Source: Actinomycetota bacterium | GTDB taxonomy: Bacteria; Actinomycetota; Actinomycetes; Propionibacteriales; Propionibacteriaceae | Direction of reading: 5' to 3' | DNA length: 59,764 bases | NCBI GenBank assembly: GCA_020161755.1 | Contig: JAIUOS010000027.1 | Span: forward strand, 1-59,764 | Part shown: piece by piece, positions 1 to 9,933 of the stretch | How positions within the stretch are numbered: position 1 is the stretch's first letter | Layout of the letters: each line of letters starts with the position of its first letter | Notes under the pieces: model-generated | What the model was told of the DNA's origin: nothing | What the model saw: the letters and a program-made list of their open reading frames with translations, nothing else | Databases searched by the model: none | Made by a program: the position numbers and the translations under genes

Positions 1-1202
<1,202 letters not shown>

Positions 1203-1340
1203 GACACTCCTTTGTTAACCGTCGAACATCTTTCCACGACCCGTCGGCGGACATGCCCGAACCGGGATAGCCGGACGCGGTCATGGGTAACATCAAAGGT
1301 GTGCCGACGACGAGGTCGGCGACCCGTAGGCGGAGGTTCG

Positions 1341-2255
1341 ATGTTCGGTCAGCCCCAGTTCGCGGCCATGAACTCGTTGGTCAACGACGTGTTCGAGGCC
1401 GAGAAGATCCTGGTGGTAGCCCACCGTGGCAGTGGCGGCGGCAGCGTCGCAGTGAACACCGAGCTCGCGGTGAGAGCGGCCCTGCTCCAGGGCGCGGGAA
1501 TGGTCGAGCTGGACGTGACCGCGTCCAGCGACGGCGAGTTCTACTGCTTCCACGACGGCTACGAGCCGGAGGAGCTCGGCATCGAGCGGAACCTCCAGAC
1601 GATGACCTCGGCCGAGATCGACAGGGCGTCCTACCAATGGGTGGACCGGCCCGGACGCATCGCGCGGGTCGAGCGGCTGCTGCCGCTGCTGAAGGGGTTC
1701 AAGGACACCCGGGCGCTGTTCAACCTCGACCGCTCCTGGTGGCGCTGGCCGAACCTGCTGAAGGCGATCGACGGGCTGTACATGGCGCACCAGCTGGTGA
1801 TCAAGTGCCCGGCCTGGGAGAAGGCGGCCCTGCTGCGGCTGCGTGAGTTCGGAGTGAAGTTCCCGTTCGTGCCGATCTGCCAGAGCCCGGACGACGTCTA
1901 CCGGGTGCTGGCCGACCCGCAGCTCAACACGATCGGGGTGGAGCTGATCACCACCACCGACCAGCACCCGTGGTTCTCGGCGTCGGTGGTGGACGAGTTC
2001 CACGACCGCGGCCTGTTCGTGTTCGTGAACACGGTGACGCTGACGACCGGCATCCCGCTGTTCGGCGGCCACGACGACGAGCTGGCGATCGCCTCCTCGC
2101 CCGAGGCCGCCTACGGCCCGTTGCTCGCGCTCGGCGTGGACGCGATCCAGACCGACTGGCCGGCGATCGTCCGCGACTACCGGGACACCTGGTTGGCGAC
2201 GAGCGGACGCCGGGTGGCGGTCAGCCCGTCCGCCGTCCCCGTCGACGCCGGCTGA
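1341..2255 (+). CDS. Glycerophosphodiester phosphodiesterase family protein
   Basis: A 304-residue TIM-barrel phosphodiesterase of the GDPD family, expected to hydrolyse glycerophosphodiesters to glycerol-3-phosphate and an alcohol. Family residues are visible in order: His28-Arg29-Gly30, Asn39-Thr40, Glu56-x-Asp58 and His71-Asp72, with QTDWP near the C-terminus. The frame stays open far upstream, but the ATG at 1341 follows a GGAGG at 1332-1336, and homology begins just after it. No signal peptide is seen, so it is probably cytoplasmic. The substrate is unknown. It stands alone, divergent from the fumarase gene. Confidence 0.85.
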   Translation: MFGQPQFAAMNSLVNDVFEAEKILVVAHRGSGGGSVAVNTELAVRAALLQGAGMVELDVTASSDGEFYCFHDGYEPEELGIERNLQTMTSAEIDRASYQWVDRPGRIARVERLLPLLKGFKDTRALFNLDRSWWRWPNLLKAIDGLYMAHQLVIKCPAWEKAALLRLREFGVKFPFVPICQSPDDVYRVLADPQLNTIGVELITTTDQHPWFSASVVDEFHDRGLFVFVNTVTLTTGIPLFGGHDDELAIASSPEAAYGPLLALGVDAIQTDWPAIVRDYRDTWLATSGRRVAVSPSAVPVDAG

Positions 2256-2271
2256 GCTCCCTCCGCTCCTC

Positions 2272-4059
2272 CTACGCGTCCGGACCGTACCGGGGACGGT
2301 TCCTGTCTCGGTCCGGGACCGAGTTGGGAACCGTCCCCGATTCGGTCCCCAGCAGGGTGTCGTGGTTCCCGGGGACGGGGCGCAGCACCATCCACAGGCC
2401 GGCGACGAGGCCGGCCAGGAACAGCGGGTCGCCCAGCGTCGAGTCGCCCAGCGTGCCCCAGGGGGTCGGGTCGGCGTCGGTGCCCAGCCCGCGTCCCAGC
2501 GTCACGTAGGCCACGCCGGTGGTGGCGAACAGCGTGTTGGCCAGGAACAGCAGCACCCGCGTCGACTGCGGGTAGCGCTTCGAGGAGTGATAAGTCACCT
2601 GCGCCTCGGTGAGCACCCGCCAGGCCAGGCCGAAGACCAGCACGACCGAGCCGCTGAACGCGAGCGCGAAGCCCACCGGGTCCTCGAGCAGGTCGCGGTG
2701 CGGGTAGAGCACGGTCAGCAGCACGACCGTCATCACGCCCACCGCGGTGCCCCGGTCGAACCGTCGCCGGGCCAGCGCGAGCAGCGCGGCGACGAGCGCG
2801 ACCGCGGACGCGATCAGCCCCATGCCCTCGGTGCTGCGATCGTGCAGGAACTCCAGTCCCGGGACCAGGCCGAACAGGTCGAGCAGCACCAGCACGGCGA
2901 ACGCACCGAGCGCCACCGCCTCGGCCAGCCGCGACCGGGCGCTGAGGCGCCAGGCGATCACCAGCACGACGACGCCGAGCACGCCGCGCAGCCACAGGCC
3001 GGGGCTGTTGTCCATCACCAGGTTCAGGGCCTCGTCGATCACGCGCGCGAGATCGGCCTGCCCGGTGACCTTGGCCACCTCGCGCGAGACGATGAACGGG
3101 AACGTGATCACCACCAGCACGGTCATCGCGACCGCGAGCGGGTAGAGCCAGGCACCCCACACCTCCGGGTAGTGCCGCGGCTGCGGCGGGGTGCCCTGCC
3201 CGGCACGTCGCAGCCACAGCGCCACCACCCCCACCCCGAGCACCAGCGCGACCAGCCCGCCGCCGATCGCGGGCGCCGTGTACTGGTCCGTCCCGATCCC
3301 CTGCCAGATCGAGACCCCCAGCCACACCACCGACAGCCCGAAACCAACCGCGAACAGGCCGACGCCGACCGGACGGGACGCCGTCGCCTGCGCGCCGGTC
3401 ACCACGATCTGGGCGGGTGCGCTGCCGGCCACCATCACCGCGGGCAGGATCAGGGGTTGGAGGCTGAGCAGGGCGCCCTCCAGGATGGACGGCCGCAGGT
3501 CGATGCCCCACGCGACTCCGCCGGCCATGAACGCCCCCGGCAGCACGGTCGCGACCAGGAGCAGGGCCGCGACGACCACGAACTCCCACCACGCGTACTG
3601 CCGGCGCGCCCGCACGAACGTGAACACCACGAGGGCGAGGTAGGCGACCACCGACACCGTCAGGAGCAGCGGGTTGGTCCAGGCCCGGACGTTGAAGAAC
3701 ACCGCCACCGAACCGGCCAGCATCAGCAGCACGAGCCGCAGCCACCAGACGACGTGCAGCGCCGCGGTGCTCGCCATCGCCAGCGACAGCAGGACGCCGA
3801 CCATCAGCAGGGGCAGCGTGATCGACGGGACGCCGCTGAGCGAGTTCATCCCGACGCTCAGCTGGCCCCACTGCCGCAGCGGCACCGCGAACACGATGGC
3901 CAGGCCGAGCAGCGCGAAGACCACCAGGGTGGCCAGGCCGACCTCGCGCAGGCCACGGGGCCAGGGCAGCCGCGGGCGTCCGTCCCGCACCGGTTCGACG
4001 AAGGTGATCCGAAGGGTGTCGCGGATCGCGCGGACGATCTCGGAGATCCAGGTGTTCAT
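2272..4059 (-). CDS. Large polytopic membrane protein, unknown function
   Basis: A 595-residue protein with about 14 hydrophobic segments separated by short charged loops. I do not recognise the family. The ATG at 4059 overlaps the TGA of the upstream beta-propeller gene by four bases (ATGA), so the two are almost certainly translated together and may form one envelope complex. The last approximately 25 codons are odd. They lie in a 47-bp hairpin (2292-2338) of the GGGGACGGTTCC repeat family found elsewhere in this window, which gives a hydrophilic tail of the type GTVPNSVPDRD. The native C-terminus probably ended near GNHDTLLG. The upstream extension of the frame to 5352 is antisense-like read-through of the propeller gene and is excluded. 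Confidence 0.8.
   Translation of the reverse strand: MNTWISEIVRAIRDTLRITFVEPVRDGRPRLPWPRGLREVGLATLVVFALLGLAIVFAVPLRQWGQLSVGMNSLSGVPSITLPLLMVGVLLSLAMASTAALHVVWWLRLVLLMLAGSVAVFFNVRAWTNPLLLTVSVVAYLALVVFTFVRARRQYAWWEFVVVAALLLVATVLPGAFMAGGVAWGIDLRPSILEGALLSLQPLILPAVMVAGSAPAQIVVTGAQATASRPVGVGLFAVGFGLSVVWLGVSIWQGIGTDQYTAPAIGGGLVALVLGVGVVALWLRRAGQGTPPQPRHYPEVWGAWLYPLAVAMTVLVVITFPFIVSREVAKVTGQADLARVIDEALNLVMDNSPGLWLRGVLGVVVLVIAWRLSARSRLAEAVALGAFAVLVLLDLFGLVPGLEFLHDRSTEGMGLIASAVALVAALLALARRRFDRGTAVGVMTVVLLTVLYPHRDLLEDPVGFALAFSGSVVLVFGLAWRVLTEAQVTYHSSKRYPQSTRVLLFLANTLFATTGVAYVTLGRGLGTDADPTPWGTLGDSTLGDPLFLAGLVAGLWMVLRPVPGNHDTLLGTESGTVPNSVPDRDRNRPRYGPDA
2292..2338. repeat. R2-family hairpin overlapping a C-terminus
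   Basis: 23-bp arms 2292-2314 and 2316-2338 (GGGGACGGTTCC...CGGTCC) pair with three mismatches. It encodes the last residues of the membrane protein gene at 2272-4059 and may also be its terminator. Confidence 0.85.
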
Positions 4060-5825
4060 GACAGTGTCCCCAGTTCGAGGCTCGTCCCGGTGTAGACCAG
4101 CACCCGTTGCCCGGAGGCGACCAGGTACGGCGTGCCGACGCTGACCGCCACCGGCAGGGCCCACTCCTTCACCGGCGAGCCCTGCTCGTCGAACAGCAGC
4201 AGGCGGGTTTCGGTGAGCAGCAGCGCGCGGGTGCCGCCGCCGATGCCGGCGAGGGTGCGGGAGCCGCTCCAGCTCCACCGCCGTTCGCCGGTCAGCGGGT
4301 CGAGGGCGACGGTCGTGTCGGCGTCCCGCAGCAGCACCAGGTGGTCGAGGGCGATCACGTCCTTGGCGACGGTGAACTCGCGGACGCGCCACAGCCGGCC
4401 GCCGTCGGCCAGCGACCGCGCCTGCACGCGGGCACCCCCCGCCTCGGGCAGCACCACGACCGCGTCGCCGTCGGCCGGCGTCCAGACCGTGAACCGTTGG
4501 ACCGGGTTCGCCTCGACGGTCCAGACCTCGTTGCCGTCGGGGTCGAGGCACGTGAGCTGGCCGGCCTGGTCGATGACCACCACCCGGTCGGCGGTGGCCA
4601 CCGGGGCGACCCGGATCTCGGCCGACGACGTCCAACTCCAACGCTCGGCGCCGGTGCCCAGGTCGTAGGCGGTGACCCGTCCGTCGAGGGTGGGCACGAC
4701 CACCAGGTCGCCGAGGCGGGCGGGCGTGACGATCGCCACGTCGCTGAGGTGCTGCTGCCACAGCCAGCGCCCGGACGGCCCGTAGGCGACGAGGTGGCGG
4801 CCGCTGCCGGTCGCGATGGTGATGGTGCCGAACGTGGTCGTCGCGGTGTTCCGTCCGCCCGGCCGCGCGTTCCAGCGGATCGATGCGGGCTCCCCGGTCG
4901 CGTCGACGGCGATCACGTCCTGGGTGACCTGGCTGTTGACGACGACCGTGCCGTCGGGCAGCAGCGCGGGGGCTGACACCGGGGCCACCTGCGGGGCGTT
5001 GACGCCGACGGTGTTGACGGTGCGGCTGCGGAACGTGAGCTGGTCGGCGCGGCTCCAGTCGAGGGCGACGGCCGACGGGGAGACCGGCTCGGACGGCGTG
5101 GTGGGGACGCTGGTGTCCGCGTGCCAGGCGCCGTCCAGCGTCTGGAAGGAGAGGATGCCGGCGTGCCGGCACCAGGTGGCTTCCGACGTGGCGGTGGGCA
5201 GGGTGCCGATGCGTTCGCGCATGGTGACCACCACGCAGCCGCGCGGGATCAGGGCCGGGTCGTCGGGGGTGCGCGCGTCGTAGTCGGCGCTGTACTCGAG
5301 CCGCTCGGACCCGGACGCGGTGGTCTGCACGACGGTGCCGATCGACGTCCACCGGGAGCCGGCGGCCATCGCGGCGGGCACGTCGAGCCGGCCGGGCACG
5401 TAGATGCGGGTGGCGCCGGCGGACGGCGCTTCCACCTCGGTGCGGACGCCGTCCGCCGCCACGGTGAGCAGGTCGTCCTCGCGTCCGAGCACGTCACCGG
5501 TGGGGGACGCGCTGACGTTGACCACCCGTGCGACGGACGCGGTCTCCCACTCGACCTGGGTCTCGCCCAGCCAGTAGAGGAACTGCGGCGGACCCGACCC
5601 GAGCAGCGACACGGCCTGGTCGAGCGCCCACTCGGTGGAGATCGTGCCGCCCGGCCCGCTGTAGCGCACCCGGGTGCCGTCCGGCGGCAGCCAGGCGGCC
5701 GCACCGGAGTCGGGGAAGGCGGGGGGACGGCCCAGCAGGGCGCTGGCGGCGAACAGGGCCACCACGACCACGCCCACCCAGATCGCGGGCGCCCGCCCCG
5801 GGTCGCGTACCGGGGAGCTCGCCAT
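4056..5825 (-). CDS. Membrane-anchored PQQ-like beta-propeller protein
   Basis: A 589-residue protein with one N-terminal membrane segment (about residues 14-32) and then an extracytoplasmic region. The C-terminal half (about 285-585) is rich in propeller-blade signatures such as VTAYDLGTGAERWSW and TVALDPLTGERRWSW, as in PQQ-like/WD-type quinoprotein folds. The N-terminal half is unrecognised. The stop codon overlaps the start of the polytopic membrane protein gene, so the pair is coupled. PQQ-binding residues cannot be confirmed by eye. A scaffold or ligand-sensing role is as likely as dehydrogenase activity. A 62-bp perfect hairpin lies just upstream of the start. Confidence 0.75.
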   Translation of the reverse strand: MASSPVRDPGRAPAIWVGVVVVALFAASALLGRPPAFPDSGAAAWLPPDGTRVRYSGPGGTISTEWALDQAVSLLGSGPPQFLYWLGETQVEWETASVARVVNVSASPTGDVLGREDDLLTVAADGVRTEVEAPSAGATRIYVPGRLDVPAAMAAGSRWTSIGTVVQTTASGSERLEYSADYDARTPDDPALIPRGCVVVTMRERIGTLPTATSEATWCRHAGILSFQTLDGAWHADTSVPTTPSEPVSPSAVALDWSRADQLTFRSRTVNTVGVNAPQVAPVSAPALLPDGTVVVNSQVTQDVIAVDATGEPASIRWNARPGGRNTATTTFGTITIATGSGRHLVAYGPSGRWLWQQHLSDVAIVTPARLGDLVVVPTLDGRVTAYDLGTGAERWSWTSSAEIRVAPVATADRVVVIDQAGQLTCLDPDGNEVWTVEANPVQRFTVWTPADGDAVVVLPEAGGARVQARSLADGGRLWRVREFTVAKDVIALDHLVLLRDADTTVALDPLTGERRWSWSGSRTLAGIGGGTRALLLTETRLLLFDEQGSPVKEWALPVAVSVGTPYLVASGQRVLVYTGTSLELGTLS

Positions 5826-5888
5826 TCGCGCAGCCTACTGAGCGCCCGCCTCCGGCGGGAGTACCGCCGACCGTCCGCTCCGGCGCAA

Positions 5889-5950
5889 ACGCCCCCGAAG
5901 TTGACAAACGCCCCCGAAGTTTCGGGGGCGTTTGTCAACTTCGGGGGCGT
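5889..5950. repeat. Perfect 30-bp inverted repeat with 2-nt spacer
   Basis: Arms 5889-5918 and 5921-5950 are exact reverse complements around a GT spacer. Each arm itself holds two copies of a cccccgaa block. The element lies between the start of the propeller gene (minus) and the 3' end of the LysM-BTAD gene (minus). It could act as a terminator for nothing obvious on the plus strand, as an mRNA stabiliser, or as a mobile palindrome. Confidence 0.9.
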
Positions 5951-6032
5951 CTGTGGGGAGGCCCCGGAGAGAGCGGACGGAGGGCCCCGGAGCCGGTTGT
6001 GTTGGTGGGGAGGGAGGGTCTGGGCGGACGCC

Positions 6033-8969
6033 TCAGGCGCGGGCGCGCTGGCGTCCCTCGATCACTTCCTGGCACAGCCGCACGGTCTCGGGGAGCAGGT
6101 CGACCTCGAGCGCGCGGGCCTGCAGGGTGACCTGGGTGACCAGCCGCTCGACCTCGGCGGCGTTGCCCGCCCGGTGCTCGGTGCGGATCCGGGCGCACAT
6201 CAGCTGTTCGTCCTCGGCAGCCACGGTCAGCGCCCGCGACGCCGCCCACCGGGCGAGGTCGATGTCTCCCCTGGCCAGCGCACGGTCGGCGAGCACCAGG
6301 CCGACATCGCGCAGCGCGCAGGAGATGTCGGTCCGCAGTTCCTCGGCCCAGTGCCACTGGGACGGGGCGGCGTCGGCGAGCGGGGCACCGCGCACCAGGT
6401 CGAGGGCGGCGACCAGCGTGCCCTCCCCGACCTGGTCGACACCCGGGGCGAGCAGCGCCTGGAGCCGCTGCCAGTCCGACGTCACGCCCGGGTGCAGGAA
6501 GATGCGGCCCGAGTAGGCGTCGGGCAGGTACGCGGTGCCGTCGGGAGCGACGCCCAGCCACGTGCGCAGCCGGCTGAGGTTCGACCGGCGGGTGCTCTCG
6601 GCCACCATCAGGGCGTCGCTCATGGCGGTGGCGGTGGTGCCGGGGTGCTCGACGAGCCAGGTGCAGGCCTCGATCAACTGCTGGCGGGAGCGCGTGGGCT
6701 CCGGCCCGGGTGCGCCGCGCAGGCCGGTGGGCCCGATCAGCAGCACCTCGGGGTGCGCGGTCGCGGCGACCAGTCGAACGATGTCCACCTCATCCCCTCC
6801 TGGTTCGGCCCCTGCCACCCGCCGGGGCAGGGTGAGCACGTTGTCGCGGGCGGCGTCCTCGGGTGCGCCCCACCACGGCGCGGGCGTCGTCGACGGGTCG
6901 TCGGCGGCGCGGAGCAACCCGGCGACGCCGGCGCGGGTGGCTTCGGGGATCGCGTGGGCGAACAGGCGCCCCGGTGCCCCGGCCAGCTGGCCGCTGGGTG
7001 CGTCGGTGTCGCCACCGACCAGCCACCGGGCGGACGGCGCGTCCGCGGCGACGAGGATCGCCGCGACCCCGGACGCCGGGCCGGCCAGGAGGACGTCGAG
7101 CTCCGCCGCGAGCCGGGCGGGCGTCGCCCCGAGCAGGCACAGGACGACCGGTGCGACGGCGTCCGCCCGGTCGGGGTCGACCCGCAGCTCGGCCAACGGC
7201 CGATCGGCCAGGGCAGCGCGACGCCGGGCCACCAGCGTCCGCAGCCCGACAAGGGCCGCTTCGGCGTCCGTCTCGGCGCGGACGCGGTCGCCGCCGGCCA
7301 GCAGGACCAGCGGCGCGTCCGGGCCGACCACCACCAGGTGCGCCTCGGCCGACCACGGGGCGCAGGCCAGTTCCACCGCCATCGCGGCGATCGAGGAGGT
7401 GCCCAGTTCGGCGTCGGTCGATGCGACGCCGAGCACCCGGGACCGCTCGACGTCCACGAGCACGAGCTCGCCCTCCGGCGTGCTGCCGAGGCTCACCACG
7501 GCCGGGTAGGGGCAGGGGCCGTCGCCGGCCTCCGGCGGTGCGGCCACCTCGATCGTCCACCGCCGGTCGGTGCCGCCGAAGCCCGGTGGTGGCGCAAAGG
7601 CCGGCGTCACCCAGTCGATGGTGATCAGCTCGGACCCGACGGTGATGCGCTCGAGCTCGGGCAGCGGCAGCGTGTTGGCGTGGCAGTGGCGTCCGATGGC
7701 GCGCAGGGCGGCGTCGAGGGCGGCCAGCCGGTCGGGACGCTGCTGCGACACCAGGATGCTGCGGAGCCTGCTGGCACTCTCGTCGGGTGGGATCAGTCGG
7801 CGGCCCACCGGACGCTCCCGCAGGCGCAGGAAGCGCCGGGTCTCGACCACCCCGAGGATGGCGGCCGCGGCGAGCGTGCCGAACAGGCCGGGCAGCGGGA
7901 TGCCGGGAACCTCGGCGGGCTCGTCCTCGACGGCGGACGGGGTGGCCGACGGACTCTGCGTCCCTGCCGTGGCGGTGTCCTGGGTCGCCGGCTCGGGTGC
8001 GTGCGATGCCCCCGGCGTCTCGCCCGGTGAGGCGGACGCCTGCGCGGGCGGGGTGTCGGGTCTCTGCGCGGGCCGGGTGTCGGGCTCCTGCGCCGAGTCC
8101 GGGCCCGCCGTCGACGGGGAGGCGGCCTCCGGCTTCTCCTCACCCTTCTGCCCGCTGTCGGCCTCGTCGCGGCGCGATTCGGGGGAGACCCGGTGGGTAC
8201 TCGCGGTCGAACCCGGGATCACCAGGCGCCAGCCGACCTCGATGTGGTCGGGATCGTCGATGAGGTCGCTGTTGGCGGCGGCGATCCGCGGCCAGCGTCC
8301 GGCGGCACCGAGGTGGTCGAGCGCCAGTTCGCTGAGGGTGTCGCCGCGCTCCACGGTGACCCGCCGCGGCGATCGGGTGCCGGTCGCGGGCAGCCGGAGC
8401 CGGGTGCCGGGCGTGAGCTGGGCGGTCGGGTCCTGGAGGAGTTCGGGGTTGGCCGCCCGCAGGTCGCGCCAGCGTCCGCCGGCACCGAGGGTGCGCTCGC
8501 TGACCGTCCACAGGTCGTCGCCGGCCTGCACCAGGTAGGTCGGCACCGACTCGTCGACCTCCGCGGCCGGCGCGGGGGCGGCAACCGGCGCGGGTTCGGG
8601 CTCGGGTCGTGGGGCCGCGGTGGCGCTCGGTGCCGGCGCGGACGGCACCGCGGACGGCCCGAGGGCGACCACGGCCAGAACGAGCCCGGCGCTGACCTGC
8701 TGGAGCCAGCCGGGCAGAGGCAGCCGGAGCCGTCCGCGGGAGCGTGTGGCGAGGGCCACCACCTCCACCGCCACGGACGCGGTGAACGCCGCCCAGGCCA
8801 GCCACCCGACGGCGGTGAGGACGCCGAGGACGAGCGTGCCGTCATCGGGCCGGGTGAGCGCCGACCAGCCGGACGGGAACCGTCCCCAGCGCACCAGGGC
8901 GACCGGCGCGCCGAACAGCGCCGTCCCGAGGACGACGAGCGCCCCCACGCCCCGCAACCGGCGCGTCAT
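6033..8969 (-). CDS. LysM and BTAD domain membrane protein of the Tad locus
   Basis: A 978-residue protein. Two or three hydrophobic segments sit in the first 120 residues. They are followed by a Pro/Ala-rich linker, two LysM repeats (about 143-195 and 202-253; motifs QAGDDLWTVSERTLG and ERGDTLSELALDHLG), a long Ser/Pro/Glu-rich linker, and another membrane segment near 350-372. A large cytoplasmic part ends in a bacterial transcriptional activation domain (BTAD-type helices, about 890-978). The layout suggests sensing of peptidoglycan outside and signalling or scaffolding inside. It starts at 8969, overlapping the stop of the tadE-like gene by four bases, so it is the last gene of the tad operon. 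No DNA-binding winged helix is obvious. Confidence 0.85.
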   Translation of the reverse strand: MTRRLRGVGALVVLGTALFGAPVALVRWGRFPSGWSALTRPDDGTLVLGVLTAVGWLAWAAFTASVAVEVVALATRSRGRLRLPLPGWLQQVSAGLVLAVVALGPSAVPSAPAPSATAAPRPEPEPAPVAAPAPAAEVDESVPTYLVQAGDDLWTVSERTLGAGGRWRDLRAANPELLQDPTAQLTPGTRLRLPATGTRSPRRVTVERGDTLSELALDHLGAAGRWPRIAAANSDLIDDPDHIEVGWRLVIPGSTASTHRVSPESRRDEADSGQKGEEKPEAASPSTAGPDSAQEPDTRPAQRPDTPPAQASASPGETPGASHAPEPATQDTATAGTQSPSATPSAVEDEPAEVPGIPLPGLFGTLAAAAILGVVETRRFLRLRERPVGRRLIPPDESASRLRSILVSQQRPDRLAALDAALRAIGRHCHANTLPLPELERITVGSELITIDWVTPAFAPPPGFGGTDRRWTIEVAAPPEAGDGPCPYPAVVSLGSTPEGELVLVDVERSRVLGVASTDAELGTSSIAAMAVELACAPWSAEAHLVVVGPDAPLVLLAGGDRVRAETDAEAALVGLRTLVARRRAALADRPLAELRVDPDRADAVAPVVLCLLGATPARLAAELDVLLAGPASGVAAILVAADAPSARWLVGGDTDAPSGQLAGAPGRLFAHAIPEATRAGVAGLLRAADDPSTTPAPWWGAPEDAARDNVLTLPRRVAGAEPGGDEVDIVRLVAATAHPEVLLIGPTGLRGAPGPEPTRSRQQLIEACTWLVEHPGTTATAMSDALMVAESTRRSNLSRLRTWLGVAPDGTAYLPDAYSGRIFLHPGVTSDWQRLQALLAPGVDQVGEGTLVAALDLVRGAPLADAAPSQWHWAEELRTDISCALRDVGLVLADRALARGDIDLARWAASRALTVAAEDEQLMCARIRTEHRAGNAAEVERLVTQVTLQARALEVDLLPETVRLCQEVIEGRQRARA

Positions 8970-9382
8970 TTCCGACCCCGGTAGCGGTCGAGCACCGCGA
9001 TGGCGGTGGCGCGGACGTCGACGGAGCCCGGCCAGCCCGGGACGAGCACGTCACTGAGGGGCACCGAGCAGGCGACGGTCGCCCCGACCGACCCCGGCTG
9101 GCCCGGCGGCTGGGTGAGGGCGGCGGCGTCGACGTCCACGCTCCAGCGTTCGCAGCGCAGGCCGCCGATCGCGGCCTGGGCGGCGGCGAGGTCACGCGCG
9201 ACCCGCTCGGCCTCGCCCGGCGTCCGGGCCTGCGACACCCCACGCGCGGCGGCCGCGGCGGCCTGTTCGACGGCCCCGCGGGCGAGCCACGTCCGGGCAC
9301 CGCCCACGACCAGGCCGAAGAGCAGCACCAGCACGGGCACCACCATCGCGAACTCCAGCGCCGCCGCGCCGCGCTCCCTCAT
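8966..9382 (-). CDS. tadE: TadE-like pseudopilin
   Basis: A 138-residue protein with a type IV prepilin-like N-terminus: RGAAALEFAMVVPVLVLLFG, in which Glu is at +5 after the Gly of the cleavage site, followed by one membrane helix. The rest is a small extracytoplasmic domain with a Cys pair (GLRCERW and ATVACSV). TadE-type pseudopilins join the Flp pilus assembly complex and are processed by a prepilin peptidase, which is not in this window. The ATG at 9382 overlaps the preceding stop (ATGA), and its own stop overlaps the next start. The much longer frame up to 9709 is read-through and is not used. Confidence 0.85.
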   Translation of the reverse strand: MRERGAAALEFAMVVPVLVLLFGLVVGGARTWLARGAVEQAAAAAARGVSQARTPGEAERVARDLAAAQAAIGGLRCERWSVDVDAAALTQPPGQPGSVGATVACSVPLSDVLVPGWPGSVDVRATAIAVLDRYRGRK

Positions 9383-9741
9383 GGCTGGGTCACCGCTTCG
9401 AGCGGCAGGACGGCGCGTTCGGTGATGAGGGACTGGCCGACGTCGAAGAACAGCGGCGCCCGACCGGTGACGGTGATCACCACGCGGCCATCGGCGATGG
9501 TCTCGCTGATCTGGACCTGCTCCAGCCCCCCGGCCACGGCGATGCGCTGCCCGGTCTCGCGGGCGGCGTCGGCCGCGGACGGCCCGGTGGCGCGGAGGTC
9601 GGCGACGGCGGCCGCGGCTTGCGCGGCGACCGTGCGCGAGTACAGCCACACCCCGGTCTGGACGAGGCCGAGGACGAGCAGGAGCAGCGTGGGCAGCAGC
9701 AGCGCCCACTGGGTGGACTCGGCCACCCCGCGCTGGTTCAC
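9379..9741 (-). CDS. TadE-like membrane protein (second copy)
   Basis: A 120-residue protein with a short charged N-terminus, RGVAESTQWALLLPTLLLLVLG, then an extracytoplasmic domain. The motif resembles TadE/TadF pseudopilins, but the Glu is closer to the Gly than in the canonical signal, so processing by the prepilin peptidase is uncertain. It starts with GTG at 9741, inside a GTGA overlap with the small upstream ORF, and ends in an ATGA overlap with the next tadE-like gene. It is an internal gene of the tad operon. Confidence 0.8.
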   Translation of the reverse strand: MNQRGVAESTQWALLLPTLLLLVLGLVQTGVWLYSRTVAAQAAAAVADLRATGPSAADAARETGQRIAVAGGLEQVQISETIADGRVVITVTGRAPLFFDVGQSLITERAVLPLEAVTQP

Positions 9742-9914
9742 GGTCTCGGCAGCTTGGCGTTCACGTAGGCGATCACCGCGGTCACCACGATCGCGGCGAT
9801 CGTCACGGCCCCGCCGAGCAGGAGGGCCGTCTCGGTGGACTGCGACAGCCCGCGCTGGGTGCGACGCGGCGGTGGCGCGACCAGCGCGGCCACCAGAAGG
9901 TGCAGGAATCTCAT
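9738..9914 (-). CDS. Small Flp-pilin-like protein
   Basis: A 58-residue ORF fits tightly between tadC and the tadE-like genes. The ATG at 9914 has an AAGGAG site just upstream, and its TGA overlaps the GTG of the next gene. The translation has a basic N-terminus, then RGLSQSTETALLLGGAV, a single hydrophobic helix, and a short tail NAKLPRP. Size, position and the Gly...Glu-hydrophobic layout fit the major Flp pilin or a small pilin-like subunit. The Glu falls at +6 instead of the usual +5, so this is a tentative pilin call. Confidence 0.7.
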   Translation of the reverse strand: MRFLHLLVAALVAPPPRRTQRGLSQSTETALLLGGAVTIAAIVVTAVIAYVNAKLPRP

Positions 9915-9933
9915 CGGTTCTCCTTGGGTGGGG

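Noticed and set aside
2272-5352. 1026-codon minus-strand frame as a single fusion protein
   Set aside because: Its first 430 codons overlap the propeller gene in another frame and have low-complexity Arg/His composition. The ATGA overlap at 4056-4059 sets the real start.
5121-8030. 969-codon plus-strand open frame
   Set aside because: It runs antisense to the propeller and LysM-BTAD genes, with His/Gly/Arg-rich shadow composition typical of high-GC DNA.
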